From: Lautropia mirabilis
Lineage (GTDB): Bacteria; Pseudomonadota; Gammaproteobacteria; Burkholderiales; Burkholderiaceae_B
Length of the DNA: 64,000 nt
NCBI GenBank assembly: GCA_945876565.1
Contig: CAMCOS010000006.1
Coordinates: 43,498 to 107,497, forward strand
Direction of reading: 5' to 3'
Shown here: piece by piece, positions 9,353 to 19,735 of the stretch
Numbering within the stretch: the first letter of the stretch is position 1
Layout of the letters: every line of letters begins with the position of its first letter
The notes under the pieces: model-generated
The model's database searches: none
The model's input: the letters and a program-made list of their open reading frames with translations, nothing else
Told to the model about the DNA's origin: nothing
Translations under genes and position numbers: made by a program

Positions 9353-10609
9353 ATGCACTTGAATGAACTAAAGGCGCTGCACGTCTCGCAGCTGCTAGAA
9401 ATGGCTGCAAGCCTCGAAATAGAGAACGCCAGCCGCTTGCGCAAACAGGAATTGATGTTTGCCATCATGAAGCGTCGCGCCAAACAAGGCGAACAAATAT
9501 TTGGCGACGGCGTGCTCGAAGTGTTGCCAGACGGGTTTGGTTTTTTACGATCGCCCGAGACCTCTTATCTGGCGAGCACCGATGATATTTACATCTCGCC
9601 GTCACAGATCCGTCGCTTTAATTTACACACAGGTGACTCGATCGAAGGTGAAGTACGCACGCCCAAAGACGGCGAACGCTACTTTGCGCTGGTGAAGGTG
9701 GAAAAAGTCAATGGACTACCACCAGAGTCGATCAAGCACCGAATCATGTTCGAGAACTTGACGCCACTGCACCCCGACGACCCGATGCGCCTGGAGCGCG
9801 ACATCAAAAGTGAAGAAAACCTGACTGGTCGCATACTCGATATCTTTGCACCGATCGGCAAGGGCCAACGTGGCTTGATTGTGGCTAGCCCCAAATCCGG
9901 CAAGACGGTCATGATGCAGCATATCGCCCATGCCATCACGAGCAACTATCCTGATGCTGTCATGATCGTGATGCTCGTAGATGAGCGTCCGGAAGAAGTC
10001 ACCGAGATGCAACGCACGGTGCGCGGTGAAGTGGTGGCATCCACATTCGATGAGCCAGCCACCCGACATGTGCAAGTGGCTGAAATGGTGATAGAAAAAG
10101 CCAAACGTCTGGTCGAACTCAAGAAAGACGTGGTGATCCTGCTCGACTCGATCACGCGCTTGGCACGCGCCTACAACACGGTTGTTCCATCATCAGGTAA
10201 GGTTTTAACCGGTGGCGTGGACGCCAATGCCTTGCAGCGCCCCAAGCGATTTTTTGGTGCGGCACGCAACCTAGAAGAAGGCGGTTCTCTGACCATCATC
10301 GGCACTGCCCTGATTGAAACCGGCAGCCGCATGGACGAGGTGATTTACGAGGAATTTAAAGGCACCGGCAACTCTGAGGTGCACCTTGAGCGTCGCTTGG
10401 CAGAAAAACGCGTCTATCCGGCGATCAACCTGAACAAGTCAGGCACACGCCGTGAAGAACTGCTGATCAAAGGCGATTTACTGCCCAAGATCTGGGTTTT
10501 GCGCAAATTCATCCACGACATGGACGACGTCGAAGCCATGGAGTTCATCCTCGACAAAATGCGTTCTACCAAGAACAACAGCGAGTTCTTTGACATGATG
10601 AAGAAGTAA
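9353..10609 (+). CDS. rho: Transcription termination factor Rho
   Basis: Rho is the hexameric RNA-dependent ATPase that ends transcription at Rho-dependent sites. The 418-residue protein has the N-terminal RNA-binding domain ([19 protein letters not shown], then [14 protein letters not shown]), the Walker A motif SPKSGKT near 182-188, Walker [17 protein letters not shown], and the Q/R loops. Length equals the E. coli protein. Gene order trxA-rho is conserved. It converges on yhdP, leaving 7 bp between the two stop codons. Confidence 0.97.
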   Translation: MHLNELKALHVSQLLEMAASLEIENASRLRKQELMFAIMKRRAKQGEQIFGDGVLEVLPDGFGFLRSPETSYLASTDDIYISPSQIRRFNLHTGDSIEGEVRTPKDGERYFALVKVEKVNGLPPESIKHRIMFENLTPLHPDDPMRLERDIKSEENLTGRILDIFAPIGKGQRGLIVASPKSGKTVMMQHIAHAITSNYPDAVMIVMLVDERPEEVTEMQRTVRGEVVASTFDEPATRHVQVAEMVIEKAKRLVELKKDVVILLDSITRLARAYNTVVPSSGKVLTGGVDANALQRPKRFFGAARNLEEGGSLTIIGTALIETGSRMDEVIYEEFKGTGNSEVHLERRLAEKRVYPAINLNKSGTRREELLIKGDLLPKIWVLRKFIHDMDDVEAMEFILDKMRSTKNNSEFFDMMKK

Positions 10610-10616
10610 ATCGCAC

Positions 10617-13600
10617 CTAATTCCGGATCTCAGGCTGCCGGTTCGCCGGTTCAACCTGACTGCTTGGGCTAGGCCCTGCGACAACCTCTGGGTCGAGCCA
10701 CGTCCCTGTGACATGGTAGCGCTGCGACAAAACAGCCTCGACCGGATTGCGCAACAGATATTGCCCAACCAAAGCGCTCAAACCAACAATCGGATTAATC
10801 AAAAACCCGGTGGCCAGTGCGGTGCCACTCATATCAAGATTGGGTCGCACCACGGCATTGATATCCCAAGTCTCGTTAACCATATTCGATTGCCCTGACA
10901 TGGAAATCGTGGCAACTGGACTGTTAACCCTTGCATCTTGAGTATCAATCAAGCCGTTCTTGACATTAAGCGATGCCGTGATCGATGCCCAAGGAAAGCC
11001 TTGCGCAAATGACTCGCCCGGGTTGATGTTGGCATTCAGTATGCGATTAAATGATTGCAAAGAGAGCAACTCGAGCACCCGGGCACTGTGTGAATTGACA
11101 TGGTCAAACACGCCTTCTGTCAGATTGACTTTGACATCGCCCGACAAACCCGAGTAATCGTACTGCCATGGGAAGCGCTGCCATTGAATGTTGGCCTTGA
11201 CCGTGCCGTTGCCTTTACGCACTCGCTCGCCAAATCCCATGTACTTCGTCATCTCTCCTAGGTCCGAAATCTCCAGCTCGACGTCTAAGGTCACGCCAGG
11301 GTCTTGATCAAATCGACAACTACCGGAAGCAGAAAGGTGTCCGCCCGGATTGATGATCTGCAGATCTGAAATTCGCCACTCTTTGTTATTGGATGAATTG
11401 CGACCAGCCAATTTGAGTTCGCCCAGTCGAGCCCCGTACAGCGTGAAGTCCTTGATGACGATATCAAGCTCTGGCAAAGTTGATAACGCCCCATTCTCTG
11501 GCAACGCCGCAACAGCTTCCCTGGATTTTTTAACCGCTTGCGGCTCAGCACTTTCGTGAGTGCCTATCTCAAGGCGGTCAAGCCGAACATGAATACCGTC
11601 TTGAAGCTTCCCCCGATCGATTGCCCACTGCACCGAACCGATGGCCTGATCTGAGGCCAAACTCAGCACGTACTGGCGGGCGTTTTGAACAGACAAATCT
11701 GCCGTGACGTCGTCCAATCGACTTGCGCCGATCAAGAGCTGGGTGGTCTGAAATTTCGCCCCAACCAAAGCCGGAAACAAGCTGGGACCCTTAGCACTTG
11801 AAGCCTCCAGCTCGCGTGCCATCGTTTGAACCACGGACATCCAGTCATCCAGATTAACCGTTGGCAGCAGTGCTGAAACCGTTAGCCCGCTACCGGCGAT
11901 TGGTTTGGCTGAGCCAAGCGCGACGTTAACGCGTTGAAAAAACGTCGAGTTTGCCGTGGTGTTGGTTGCCAAGGACGTGGCTGCCACAGCCAGGCGGTTA
12001 GCCACCGACAAAGTCCAGTTTTCAGGCTGCGTCCCAGTCAGATTGCCTTGCCACTGCAAGCGCGTCCGAGCACTCTGGCCCGCAGACAAAGCAAACGGTG
12101 CGGGCAGCGAAATTTGCGTGCCGACCAAATTCGAGTCCATTGACACATCAAACTTGTCATCTTTGAGCGTCACCGAAAAACCGTAGACCATCTTTCCTTT
12201 GAGCCAATCAGCCAGGACCCCACTATTGGTGAACTTGGCTAGTTCAGCCCAAGATAACTCACCCTTGCCGTTAATGGTGTGCAATTTTTCATTCACACCA
12301 CCATCGATCTCAATGGCGCCGCCTAGGAGGTTAGCTGAGATGCCTTGTGACTCAAAACCCGTTTGCGTCAAGAGAGCAACACCCTGGATATTGGTCAAGG
12401 GTGGTCCGTCCTCGTAAGCCACCGAGCCCCCGTTAAACGCTAGATCACCCTTAAACGCGGTTTGCTCAACATCAGCTAACGGCACACGCAAGCGCAGTGG
12501 CATCGTCCAATCGCCCTGTCCCTTAAAGCCCCTGACAAACTCTGGCGCAACATCACGCAATGCGGTGGTCGTAAATAAGGCCAGGTAATCATCCGCTTGC
12601 GCCTTGGTTTGTGCCGTGATGGTCAGCACAGGATCACCCTCGAGGTCAACGAGTTCAGCGGACAGCGCCGACAGGCTTATCCGCTCCCCCTTGGGTAAGG
12701 CCAGCGAACCAACTGTTATATCAACCCCAATTCGATCATTCAATAGATTCAACTTGCCATTCATATTGGCCAGTGGTGGCCATGGCAACTCACCCGCTAC
12801 CGTTGCAGGCGCATAGTCTACCGCCCAGTCTTGGATACTGCCATCAATTCGGAAAGTGCCTGGACCATGACCGCTACTAAACGGGAAATCATCGGCCATT
12901 CCATCAATCTCAAACGACGCTTGCGTGACGATCCCGGCAGTAAAACCAGTGGTCAGCCAATCGTGGGCGTCTGTGCCGATGGCATCCGGCAGATATCGAT
13001 ACAAACTAGGGAGCTTGAAACGCGCCAGCGTTCCTTTCAGATCCAGACGCCCGCCTTTGCCCTGTTGGTCAAACGCCCAAGAGCCACGAGCCGTGATCAA
13101 TCCATCCGGATTGGCAAATGCAAGATCCTGGACATCGAGTCGGTATTCATCTTTGGCAGGTCGGGTCAACGATAGGTCTGCACTGAGCTGATCAGCCTGA
13201 ATCGGTTGCATACCTGATGCTGGTGACTGGAAGACGCTGTTTTGCAGCGTCAAGCTGCTAGCTAGAAGCTCGCGCGACTTGGAAGTGGCAACATAGTCTG
13301 GGAACTCAATATCAGCGCCCACAATCGACAACGGCCCAGATGCCTTCCAGCGAAACTCGCCGAGCGTGAACCAATTCTCATCCAATTCGGTTGGTCTGAA
13401 GGAGAAATCACGACCAGCCAAGGTCAACGTAAAGTTAGTGAATTTGCCATCGAAAAAATCGAGCCACAGTCGGCCAGCAAAGCTGCCCTGTATCTGAGGC
13501 ATGTCAATCCAGGACGGCATGGCTTGCGGATAGAGTTCGCTGATGTTGGCGTAGAGGTAACCATCTGGCTTGTCATCAAATAAACGCGACAAAGTGCTCT

Positions 13601-14279
13601 GAACTGAATCCATATTGGCAACCACCTCAAGCACGCCACCCCAGTGCTCTGGCAGATTAGCCTTGAGATCGAGCTTGTGACTAAGCAACCCGTTGTCAAC
13701 CGTAAGATCAATATCATCGACCACCAGTGGTACTGCCTTGCGCTGCTGGTCGATCCAAACCAAGCGCGCGTTTTCAATGTTGATACGGCCTTGCCTTAAG
13801 AGCCACTGCACGGTGTCTGACTGCAAGAAACTGGTATTCGCCTGACCGCCCGGCTCAATATCAAACCCAGCCACTTGAATCTGCCCCTGCGGATCGCGGC
13901 GGGCCAGCAGAATAACGTCGCTCACGCCAATGTATCTAAACACGGGCCTTTGCTCTAACAAACTACGCCATGACACGATCGCATCGGTCATGGGCACGCC
14001 GAGTTGGGCAACGCCCTGCCTATCTAGGATTGTCAGATTGGTGATTTTGAGATTGGCATTAAGACCCCGCCAATCGGCACTGATTGCATCAAAACGCACG
14101 GGCGTGCCCACCGCTGCGCTTAAAGCCTGCTCAATCTGGGGACGCCACTGATCCACTTGAGGCAACAACCAGTAGCGGGTAGCCAGCAAGCCCACGGCTG
14201 CGACAAAATACGCCACCATGCCAGCAATCAACGCAATACGAAGCAAAAGTTTGACAACACCCAAAAGAATACCTGCCAC
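10617..14279 (-). CDS. yhdP: YhdP-family AsmA-like envelope protein
   Basis: A 1220-residue protein with one N-terminal membrane helix (about residues 8-32, LLLRIALIAGMVAYFVAAVG) followed by a very long periplasmic part rich in beta strands. It belongs to the YhdP/TIGR02099 branch of the AsmA-like family, bridge-like proteins that help move phospholipids between inner and outer membrane together with TamB and YdbH in E. coli. The AsmA-like opening VGTPVRFDAISADWRGLNANLKI and the C-terminal repeat DTQDARVNSPVATISMSGQ fit (parts only quoted). It is slightly shorter than E. coli YhdP (about 1270). It is divergent from glnE, with a 110-bp gap. The function here is inferred by family. Confidence 0.85.
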   Translation of the reverse strand: MAGILLGVVKLLLRIALIAGMVAYFVAAVGLLATRYWLLPQVDQWRPQIEQALSAAVGTPVRFDAISADWRGLNANLKITNLTILDRQGVAQLGVPMTDAIVSWRSLLEQRPVFRYIGVSDVILLARRDPQGQIQVAGFDIEPGGQANTSFLQSDTVQWLLRQGRINIENARLVWIDQQRKAVPLVVDDIDLTVDNGLLSHKLDLKANLPEHWGGVLEVVANMDSVQSTLSRLFDDKPDGYLYANISELYPQAMPSWIDMPQIQGSFAGRLWLDFFDGKFTNFTLTLAGRDFSFRPTELDENWFTLGEFRWKASGPLSIVGADIEFPDYVATSKSRELLASSLTLQNSVFQSPASGMQPIQADQLSADLSLTRPAKDEYRLDVQDLAFANPDGLITARGSWAFDQQGKGGRLDLKGTLARFKLPSLYRYLPDAIGTDAHDWLTTGFTAGIVTQASFEIDGMADDFPFSSGHGPGTFRIDGSIQDWAVDYAPATVAGELPWPPLANMNGKLNLLNDRIGVDITVGSLALPKGERISLSALSAELVDLEGDPVLTITAQTKAQADDYLALFTTTALRDVAPEFVRGFKGQGDWTMPLRLRVPLADVEQTAFKGDLAFNGGSVAYEDGPPLTNIQGVALLTQTGFESQGISANLLGGAIEIDGGVNEKLHTINGKGELSWAELAKFTNSGVLADWLKGKMVYGFSVTLKDDKFDVSMDSNLVGTQISLPAPFALSAGQSARTRLQWQGNLTGTQPENWTLSVANRLAVAATSLATNTTANSTFFQRVNVALGSAKPIAGSGLTVSALLPTVNLDDWMSVVQTMARELEASSAKGPSLFPALVGAKFQTTQLLIGASRLDDVTADLSVQNARQYVLSLASDQAIGSVQWAIDRGKLQDGIHVRLDRLEIGTHESAEPQAVKKSREAVAALPENGALSTLPELDIVIKDFTLYGARLGELKLAGRNSSNNKEWRISDLQIINPGGHLSASGSCRFDQDPGVTLDVELEISDLGEMTKYMGFGERVRKGNGTVKANIQWQRFPWQYDYSGLSGDVKVNLTEGVFDHVNSHSARVLELLSLQSFNRILNANINPGESFAQGFPWASITASLNVKNGLIDTQDARVNSPVATISMSGQSNMVNETWDINAVVRPNLDMSGTALATGFLINPIVGLSALVGQYLLRNPVEAVLSQRYHVTGTWLDPEVVAGPSPSSQVEPANRQPEIRN

Positions 14280-14389
14280 TGACGTGATGAATCGAATATC
14301 TTACTGCTACAGTTAGTCTGACGTTATAGCAGGTCTAGTGCGAGCGACGCGCAGATCCGATAGTTTTATCCCGGCACCAAGCACAACTT

Positions 14390-17215
14390 ATGTCTGAAGA
14401 TATTCTGCAACCTGCCCTTCAATGGTCTGGCGCTTTGCGCAGACGGATTCAAGCCAGCCAAGCGCTTGAAGACTGGCTCACTCGTGCCTGCCAACACGAA
14501 GTAACAAGCATTCAGATCCACGCCTGGTTCGCCGAACTTGCTGGCATCCCCGCGCAAATCGCCATTTTGCCATTCAGCGATTGCCGCCGAGTGCTCAGAA
14601 AACTGCGCGAGCGGGTGTTCTTTGCCGTCATGGTTCGCGACCTGGCCCAGCAAGCCAGTCTGGCAGAAGTCACCGGCGCCATGACGCTGCTGGCTGACCT
14701 CTCGGTCGAACAGGCCTATCGCAGCGTCATGCAAGAGATGGTTCAACGCCATGGCATGCCCATGGATCCTGCTGGCGCACGCCCGATGGAAATGGTCATC
14801 GTCGGCATGGGCAAACTCGGCGGTGGTGAGCTCAACGTGTCTTCGGACATCGACCTCATCATGCTCTACGGTGATGAGGGCGAAACCAAAGGGCCTCGTC
14901 CGATTTCACACCATGAGTTCTTTGGCAATGTCACGCGTCGCATGATGCCCATCATCTCCGAACCGGATGAACACGGCCAAGTGTTTCGAACGGACCTGCG
15001 CCTCAGACCAGATGGTGATTCGGGGCCACTGGCTTGGAGTCTTGATGCCTTTGAACAATATTTATTCACGCAAGGCCGCGAGTGGGAGCGCTACGCCTGG
15101 CTAAAGGGGCGCATCATGCCAGCCAAATTCTTTGCCGACAGCGACATGGGCCTGACCCATCAGCATGTTGAAAGCATGCGATTGCCATTTGTCTATCGAA
15201 AGTATTTCGATTTTGATGCGCTCTCGGCTTTGCGTGACTTGCGCGAACGCATTCGACAAGACTGGCAGCGCCGTGCTTCGGCTCGCCAAGGCGTTGACAC
15301 CGAACGCAACATCAAGCTTGGCAATGGTGGCATACGCGAGGTGGAGTTCGTGGTTCAACTCACCCAGCTCATTCGCGGCGGCAAGATGCCCACGTTGCAA
15401 CAACGCTCGTTGCTACAAGCACTACACGCTCAGGCGCGCGCCGGTCTGCTGCCACAGTCAACGGCGCAAGAACTCGCATCTGCCTACGAATTCCTGCGAC
15501 GCGTCGAACACGCTTTGCAATACCGTGAAGATGCGCAAACCCATCTGTTGCCAAGTGACCCCGCACTGAGAGCCGCATTGGCTTTGGCACTGGGCTTTGA
15601 GCCAGCAGCGTTTGAAAGTCGGCTTTCGCAGCACCGTGCTGAAGTTGCAGCGGTTTTTCGTGATGCATTCCGCATCGCAGGACTCGGCGCGCAAGATCAA
15701 CCTCAAACGCCAGTGGCTGATGCCTCGCCCATGTCGCCGGAAGAAAGCAGCAATGAATCGGATAAATCAGCCCAAGGCGTACCGCCAGCCAACCATGACA
15801 AGGACTTTGCTGGGTTGCTGCCCTTGTTTGGCGCTGACAGCACCCCCCTACGTCAGCGTATTGACTCGTTCCTAGAAAGTCATCGTATCCGAGGCCTACC
15901 TGCACAAAGCAGACAGCGCGTTGATGACCTATTACCCCTGCTGTTACAGGCTGCACTAAACACCGACAGCCCCACTGTCACGGTCACCCGCTTGCTGGAT
16001 TTGATCGAAACAATCGCTCAACGTAGCGCTTACCTGGCTCTCTTAATTGAGTACCCGCAAACCCTCGCCCGGGTGGCACGCATCATGGCGGCTAGCCCCT
16101 GGGCGGCCCAGTATGCCATTCAGCACCCTGTGGTGCTTGACAGCTTGATTGACTGGGGCACGCTGATGGAGCCAATCGATTTTGATCGAGTACGGTTGAA
16201 CCTGAGAGCCGACATGCAAGCCTGCGTCCTTGCCGATGGACAGGCTGATGTTGAACAACAAATGAACTTGATGCGTGACTTGCAGCGCCAGTTGAGCTTT
16301 CAGCTTTTGGCGCAAGACTTGGCAGGCATACTGTCAGTGGAGGTGCTGGCGGATCAACTTTCGGCGCTCGCAGATCTGTTGCTTAGCGAAACCATCGATC
16401 GTGTCTGGCCTCTGGTGCTGCGTGTCGGGCCCAACGAGGCACGAGCGCCGCGATTTGCCATCATTGCCTATGGCAAGCTAGGCGGCAAGGAGCTCGGCTA
16501 CTCCTCTGACTTGGACTTGGTCTATCTTTTTGATGATCCAGATCCCGATGCGGCTGAGCAGTACACCAAGCTTGCGCGTCGCCTAACGTCGTGGCTCTCA
16601 ACGATGACCTCCTCGGGGCGTCTCTACGAAGTCGATTTGCGACTACGACCCGATGGGGACGCAGGTCTTTTAACTGTATCGGTCGATGCCTTCCGGACAT
16701 ACCAATCCGAACATGCATGGGCCTGGGAACACCAGGCGATCACCAGAGCAAGGTTTGCGGCAGGAGATCCCGCGGTTGGACACGCGTTTGAGGCCATACG
16801 CCAAGATGTGCTTTGCATGCAACGGGATCAACAGAAGCTCGAGCAAGATGTACGCGAGATGCGTCAAAAAATCAGTGACGGCCATCCTAACAAGAGCGGA
16901 CTCTTTGACTTGAAACACGACCCTGGTGGGATGGTCGACTTGGAGTTCGTCACCCAGTGCTTGGTGTTGTGCCATGCCCGCACACACCCAGAGTTGATAC
17001 CCAACCTTGGCAACATTGCACTTTTGGGTATTGCGGGCAGACTTGGTCTCATTCATCAAGAGATTGCGCAAGGCGCCATCAACGCTTATCGCGAGCTACG
17101 CAAGCGACAACACGCCCTGCGCCTGCAGGGCGCGGATAAAGCCCGCGTGCCGCTAGCCGAAATGCAGTCGGTTAAGACTGCCGTGCGTAAGCTTTGGGAT
17201 GCGGTGCTTGGCTAA
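14390..17215 (+). CDS. glnE: Glutamine synthetase adenylyltransferase/deadenylylase
   Basis: GlnE attaches and removes AMP on glutamine synthetase in response to PII status. The 941-residue chain has two nucleotidyltransferase domains. The N-terminal deadenylylase carries [19 protein letters not shown] (about 142-160), and the C-terminal adenylyltransferase carries [20 protein letters not shown] Gln/Pro/Ser-rich linker lies between them at about 435-470. Both G-D-x-D metal sites are intact. The yhdP-glnE divergent neighbourhood is common in Burkholderiales. Confidence 0.96.
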   Translation: MSEDILQPALQWSGALRRRIQASQALEDWLTRACQHEVTSIQIHAWFAELAGIPAQIAILPFSDCRRVLRKLRERVFFAVMVRDLAQQASLAEVTGAMTLLADLSVEQAYRSVMQEMVQRHGMPMDPAGARPMEMVIVGMGKLGGGELNVSSDIDLIMLYGDEGETKGPRPISHHEFFGNVTRRMMPIISEPDEHGQVFRTDLRLRPDGDSGPLAWSLDAFEQYLFTQGREWERYAWLKGRIMPAKFFADSDMGLTHQHVESMRLPFVYRKYFDFDALSALRDLRERIRQDWQRRASARQGVDTERNIKLGNGGIREVEFVVQLTQLIRGGKMPTLQQRSLLQALHAQARAGLLPQSTAQELASAYEFLRRVEHALQYREDAQTHLLPSDPALRAALALALGFEPAAFESRLSQHRAEVAAVFRDAFRIAGLGAQDQPQTPVADASPMSPEESSNESDKSAQGVPPANHDKDFAGLLPLFGADSTPLRQRIDSFLESHRIRGLPAQSRQRVDDLLPLLLQAALNTDSPTVTVTRLLDLIETIAQRSAYLALLIEYPQTLARVARIMAASPWAAQYAIQHPVVLDSLIDWGTLMEPIDFDRVRLNLRADMQACVLADGQADVEQQMNLMRDLQRQLSFQLLAQDLAGILSVEVLADQLSALADLLLSETIDRVWPLVLRVGPNEARAPRFAIIAYGKLGGKELGYSSDLDLVYLFDDPDPDAAEQYTKLARRLTSWLSTMTSSGRLYEVDLRLRPDGDAGLLTVSVDAFRTYQSEHAWAWEHQAITRARFAAGDPAVGHAFEAIRQDVLCMQRDQQKLEQDVREMRQKISDGHPNKSGLFDLKHDPGGMVDLEFVTQCLVLCHARTHPELIPNLGNIALLGIAGRLGLIHQEIAQGAINAYRELRKRQHALRLQGADKARVPLAEMQSVKTAVRKLWDAVLG

Positions 17216-17229
17216 GCCAGATAGTCTGC

Positions 17230-17260
17230 GGTTTATGTGGTCTTAGGTTTATGCGGTCTT
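17230..17260. repeat. 16-bp tandem duplication at the DUF5368 stop
   Basis: Two copies of a GGTTTATGnGGTCTT unit lie head to tail at 17230-17245 and 17246-17260, in the 33 bp between the glnE and DUF5368 stops. The second copy contains the TAA stop of the DUF5368 gene, so the 3' end of that gene has been duplicated just downstream. Confidence 0.75.
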
Positions 17261-17605
17261 GGGCGTACCCAGCGTGGATAAGTAAACCCACAGCACACCA
17301 ATCGCCGAGGCCGGCGCCAAGGCCATACCGTAAGCCATGATGTAGTCGATCGGACCGCGCAAGTCACCGACTGGCGCCAAGGTCCACACCGGCACAAGCG
17401 GGGTTAACACCGCCGCCACAACCAACATCACCACCATGCCGCGCCAAAAGAGCCTGGCAAACGGCTGATGTCCAGCGCGTTGTCTGACAAAGGCTTTGAA
17501 TAGCAAAACCAGCATGATCATGGCCACCACAGCCCCGATCACGGTCAACCAACCAAAAGTCTCCCAAAGGGTGACCACAATCATTGCAACGCTAATTTCA
17601 TCCAT
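17249..17605 (-). CDS. DUF5368 membrane protein
   Basis: A 118-residue protein with three hydrophobic segments (about 15-38, 52-72 and 90-112), predicted in the inner membrane. It recalls DUF5368 proteins that sit beside sulfide:quinone oxidoreductase genes in Burkholderiales. That recall is from gene neighbourhood and could not be checked. It begins 13 bp after the sqr stop on the same strand, so the two are probably cotranscribed. A role as membrane partner, anchor or quinone-access subunit for SQR is possible but unproven. Confidence 0.75.
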   Translation of the reverse strand: MDEISVAMIVVTLWETFGWLTVIGAVVAMIMLVLLFKAFVRQRAGHQPFARLFWRGMVVMLVVAAVLTPLVPVWTLAPVGDLRGPIDYIMAYGMALAPASAIGVLWVYLSTLGTPKTA

Positions 17606-17619
17606 GATTCACCCTCTCG

Positions 17620-18906
17620 TTAAGCGTAGCCGCGTAGCATGGCTTTGTAGGTGCCAAGCAAAGCTTTTTCCTCTATAAACCAAGACACCCAAAGCTCTTT
17701 GAGCGGATCGATGAAAGGGAAAGATGGCACCAAATTATCTTGGTAGTCAAACTCGATCAACATCGCCTTGCCTAACCCAGTCACCAATGGGCACGAGGTG
17801 TAGCCGTTGTAGAGCTTAGGCGACTCCAAGCCGTTGGCCGCAGCCACCATGTGGTCAACGGCAACCGGCACCTGAAACTTCACGCTAGCGGCGGTTTTGC
17901 CCTTGGGCACACCAGCCACATCACCCACCGCAAACACATTGGGGTAACGCGGGCTGCGCAATGTCGTTTGATCAACCTCGACCCAGCCACCCACGGCTTG
18001 CGGGCCAGATTGCCAAGCCAGTGCGCTATTGCGCACCGAGGGTGGCGCACTCATGGGGGGGATGACGTGAATCATGTCGTAATCCAGCTTTACCAAGCCC
18101 TCTGGCGTCTGATAAGTCGCTGTCTTGGCATCGGGATCGATGCTGTGAATCACATGGCTATAAAGTGTATCGATCTGACGTTGCGCAAACATCTCCTTGA
18201 CCCGAGTATTGACCACCGGCACGGCAAACAAGCCCTGATTATGCGCGGCATAGCGGATCTGGCAAGCGGAGCGGCGACCGGCCCGCTGCGCCTTGTCCTC
18301 GGTGATAAAGGTCATTTTTAAAGGAGCACCAGCACACTTAATGTCAGTGGCTGGCCGCCCAAAGAGCGCCACACCACCCTTGGCGATGTACTCATCGATG
18401 ACGCGCGCTGAGGCCGCCGCAGCTTCTGGACTGGCATAAATACTGGCAATGCCTTTCAAACCAATCAAATCCCGACTCATGCCAAGAATTTGGTCATAGT
18501 CAAGCGACAGACCTGTTGCCACAAAGAGCCAATCATACGAGTGTTTTTGGCCGCTGGTGTCGGTGACTGCATTGGCATCCGGATTGAACTCAATGATGTT
18601 TTGCTCGACCCATTTCACCCCTGAGGGGATGTATCGCTTATTCGCCTCAACTGTCTGGCTAGGCTTCCACCAACCTGCCCCAACCAGCGTCCATCCTGGC
18701 TGGAAGTAATGCTCACGACGCGCATCGAAGATGGTGATGGTCGAATTGGGCATTTGTCGCGCCACACGCGAGGCAATCGATAAGCCAGCAGCGCCAGCAC
18801 CCACAATTACCACTCGCGCCCGGGCCTCTGATTTGGCGACCACCGCTGGCCCCCAGCCCGCCGCCGCTAAAGCAGCCGCCCCCGCTAAAAATGCACGTCG
18901 CTGCAC
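17620..18906 (-). CDS. sqr: Sulfide:quinone oxidoreductase, type II-like
   Basis: A flavoprotein (428 residues) that oxidises sulfide to sulfane sulfur and reduces membrane quinone. The N-terminus has a Tat-like QRRAFLAGAAALAAAGW signal, then VVIVGAGAAGLSIASRVA for FAD. Two redox cysteines are visible, in KCAGAP and in YTSCPLV. The first of the three cysteines of type I SQR is absent, as in type II and mitochondrial SQR. I place the start at GTG 18906 because GGAGG lies 5 bases upstream. A GTG at 18918 is the alternative. A -10-like TTTAAT (18991-18986) lies 41.5 bp from the centre of an FNR box, which suggests direct activation by FNR at low oxygen. Confidence 0.87.
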   Translation of the reverse strand: MQRRAFLAGAAALAAAGWGPAVVAKSEARARVVIVGAGAAGLSIASRVARQMPNSTITIFDARREHYFQPGWTLVGAGWWKPSQTVEANKRYIPSGVKWVEQNIIEFNPDANAVTDTSGQKHSYDWLFVATGLSLDYDQILGMSRDLIGLKGIASIYASPEAAAASARVIDEYIAKGGVALFGRPATDIKCAGAPLKMTFITEDKAQRAGRRSACQIRYAAHNQGLFAVPVVNTRVKEMFAQRQIDTLYSHVIHSIDPDAKTATYQTPEGLVKLDYDMIHVIPPMSAPPSVRNSALAWQSGPQAVGGWVEVDQTTLRSPRYPNVFAVGDVAGVPKGKTAASVKFQVPVAVDHMVAAANGLESPKLYNGYTSCPLVTGLGKAMLIEFDYQDNLVPSFPFIDPLKELWVSWFIEEKALLGTYKAMLRGYA

Positions 18907-19013
18907 GATTGCCTCCACCTGAAAAACATGAAACTATGTCGTGATTGGCTTTAAGATCTTTGAGCCAGATCAATTCCTGTCTTCTATTAAAATGTAATTG
19001 CAACCCAAATCGA

Positions 19014-19027
19014 TTGATGTGAATCAA
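19014..19027. promoter_or_regulatory. Perfect FNR box in the sqr/queH divergent region
   Basis: TTGAT-GTGA-ATCAA matches the FNR/Anr consensus exactly. For sqr (minus strand) it is centred about 41.5 bp upstream of the start point predicted from TTTAAT at 18991-18986, the classical class II activator position. It ends 3 bp before the queH ATG at 19031, where binding would rather block queH. Confidence 0.7.
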
Positions 19028-19030
19028 GTA

Positions 19031-19735
19031 ATGCCTAATTCAACCGACCAAACCCACCAAACCCACCAAACCGACCCAACTGACTCGCTACGCCCAAGCT
19101 TGCAGCTGCCTGACGGCAGGCAAAAAGTGTTGTTGCATTCATGCTGCGCGCCCTGTTCGGGCGAAGTAATGGAGGCGATGCTGGCCTCAGGCATTCAATA
19201 TGACATTTTTTTCTATAACCCCAATATCCACCCCGTCAAAGAATATGAAATCCGTAAGCAGGAGAACATCCGGTTTGCTGAACGCCATGGGATTGGGTTC
19301 ATTGATGCCGACTATGACGTTGATAACTGGTTTGAGCGCATCCGGGGCCTAGAAAATGAGCCCGAGCGCGGCGAGCGCTGCACCCAATGCTTTGACATGC
19401 GCTTTGAACGCACCGCGCTTTTCGCACATGAGCACGGCTATGACACCATCACCAGTTCCTTGGGGATCTCAAGATGGAAAGACATGAACCAAATTAATGG
19501 TTCTGGCCAGCGGGCAGCTGCACGCTACGACAATCTGGTGTACTGGACCTACAACTGGCGCAAGCACGGAGGCTCTCAGCGCATGATCGAAATCAGCAAG
19601 CGCGAGGAGTTCTATCAGCAGGAGTACTGCGGTTGCGTGTATTCATTGCGTGACACCAACCGCCATCGAAGGACACAGGGACGCGAGCGCATCAAGATTG
19701 GCGTGAAATTTTATGGCAAGCTTGATAACACTTGA
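19031..19735 (+). CDS. queH: Epoxyqueuosine reductase QueH
   Basis: QueH (DUF208) reduces epoxyqueuosine to queuosine in tRNA, the last step of queuosine synthesis, and replaces the cobalamin enzyme QueG. The 234-residue protein has HSCCAPCSG near the N-terminus and [21 protein letters not shown] further on. These are the adjacent and spaced cysteines that bind an iron-sulfur cluster and a second metal in this family. The start is uncertain: ATG 19031 lacks a clear ribosome site, and TTG 18998 would add 11 residues. The first 25 residues are a low-complexity Gln-Thr-His repeat made by 9-bp tandem repeats and are not part of the domain. It overlaps chbG by 25 bp at the 3' ends. Confidence 0.9.
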   Translation: MPNSTDQTHQTHQTDPTDSLRPSLQLPDGRQKVLLHSCCAPCSGEVMEAMLASGIQYDIFFYNPNIHPVKEYEIRKQENIRFAERHGIGFIDADYDVDNWFERIRGLENEPERGERCTQCFDMRFERTALFAHEHGYDTITSSLGISRWKDMNQINGSGQRAAARYDNLVYWTYNWRKHGGSQRMIEISKREEFYQQEYCGCVYSLRDTNRHRRTQGRERIKIGVKFYGKLDNT

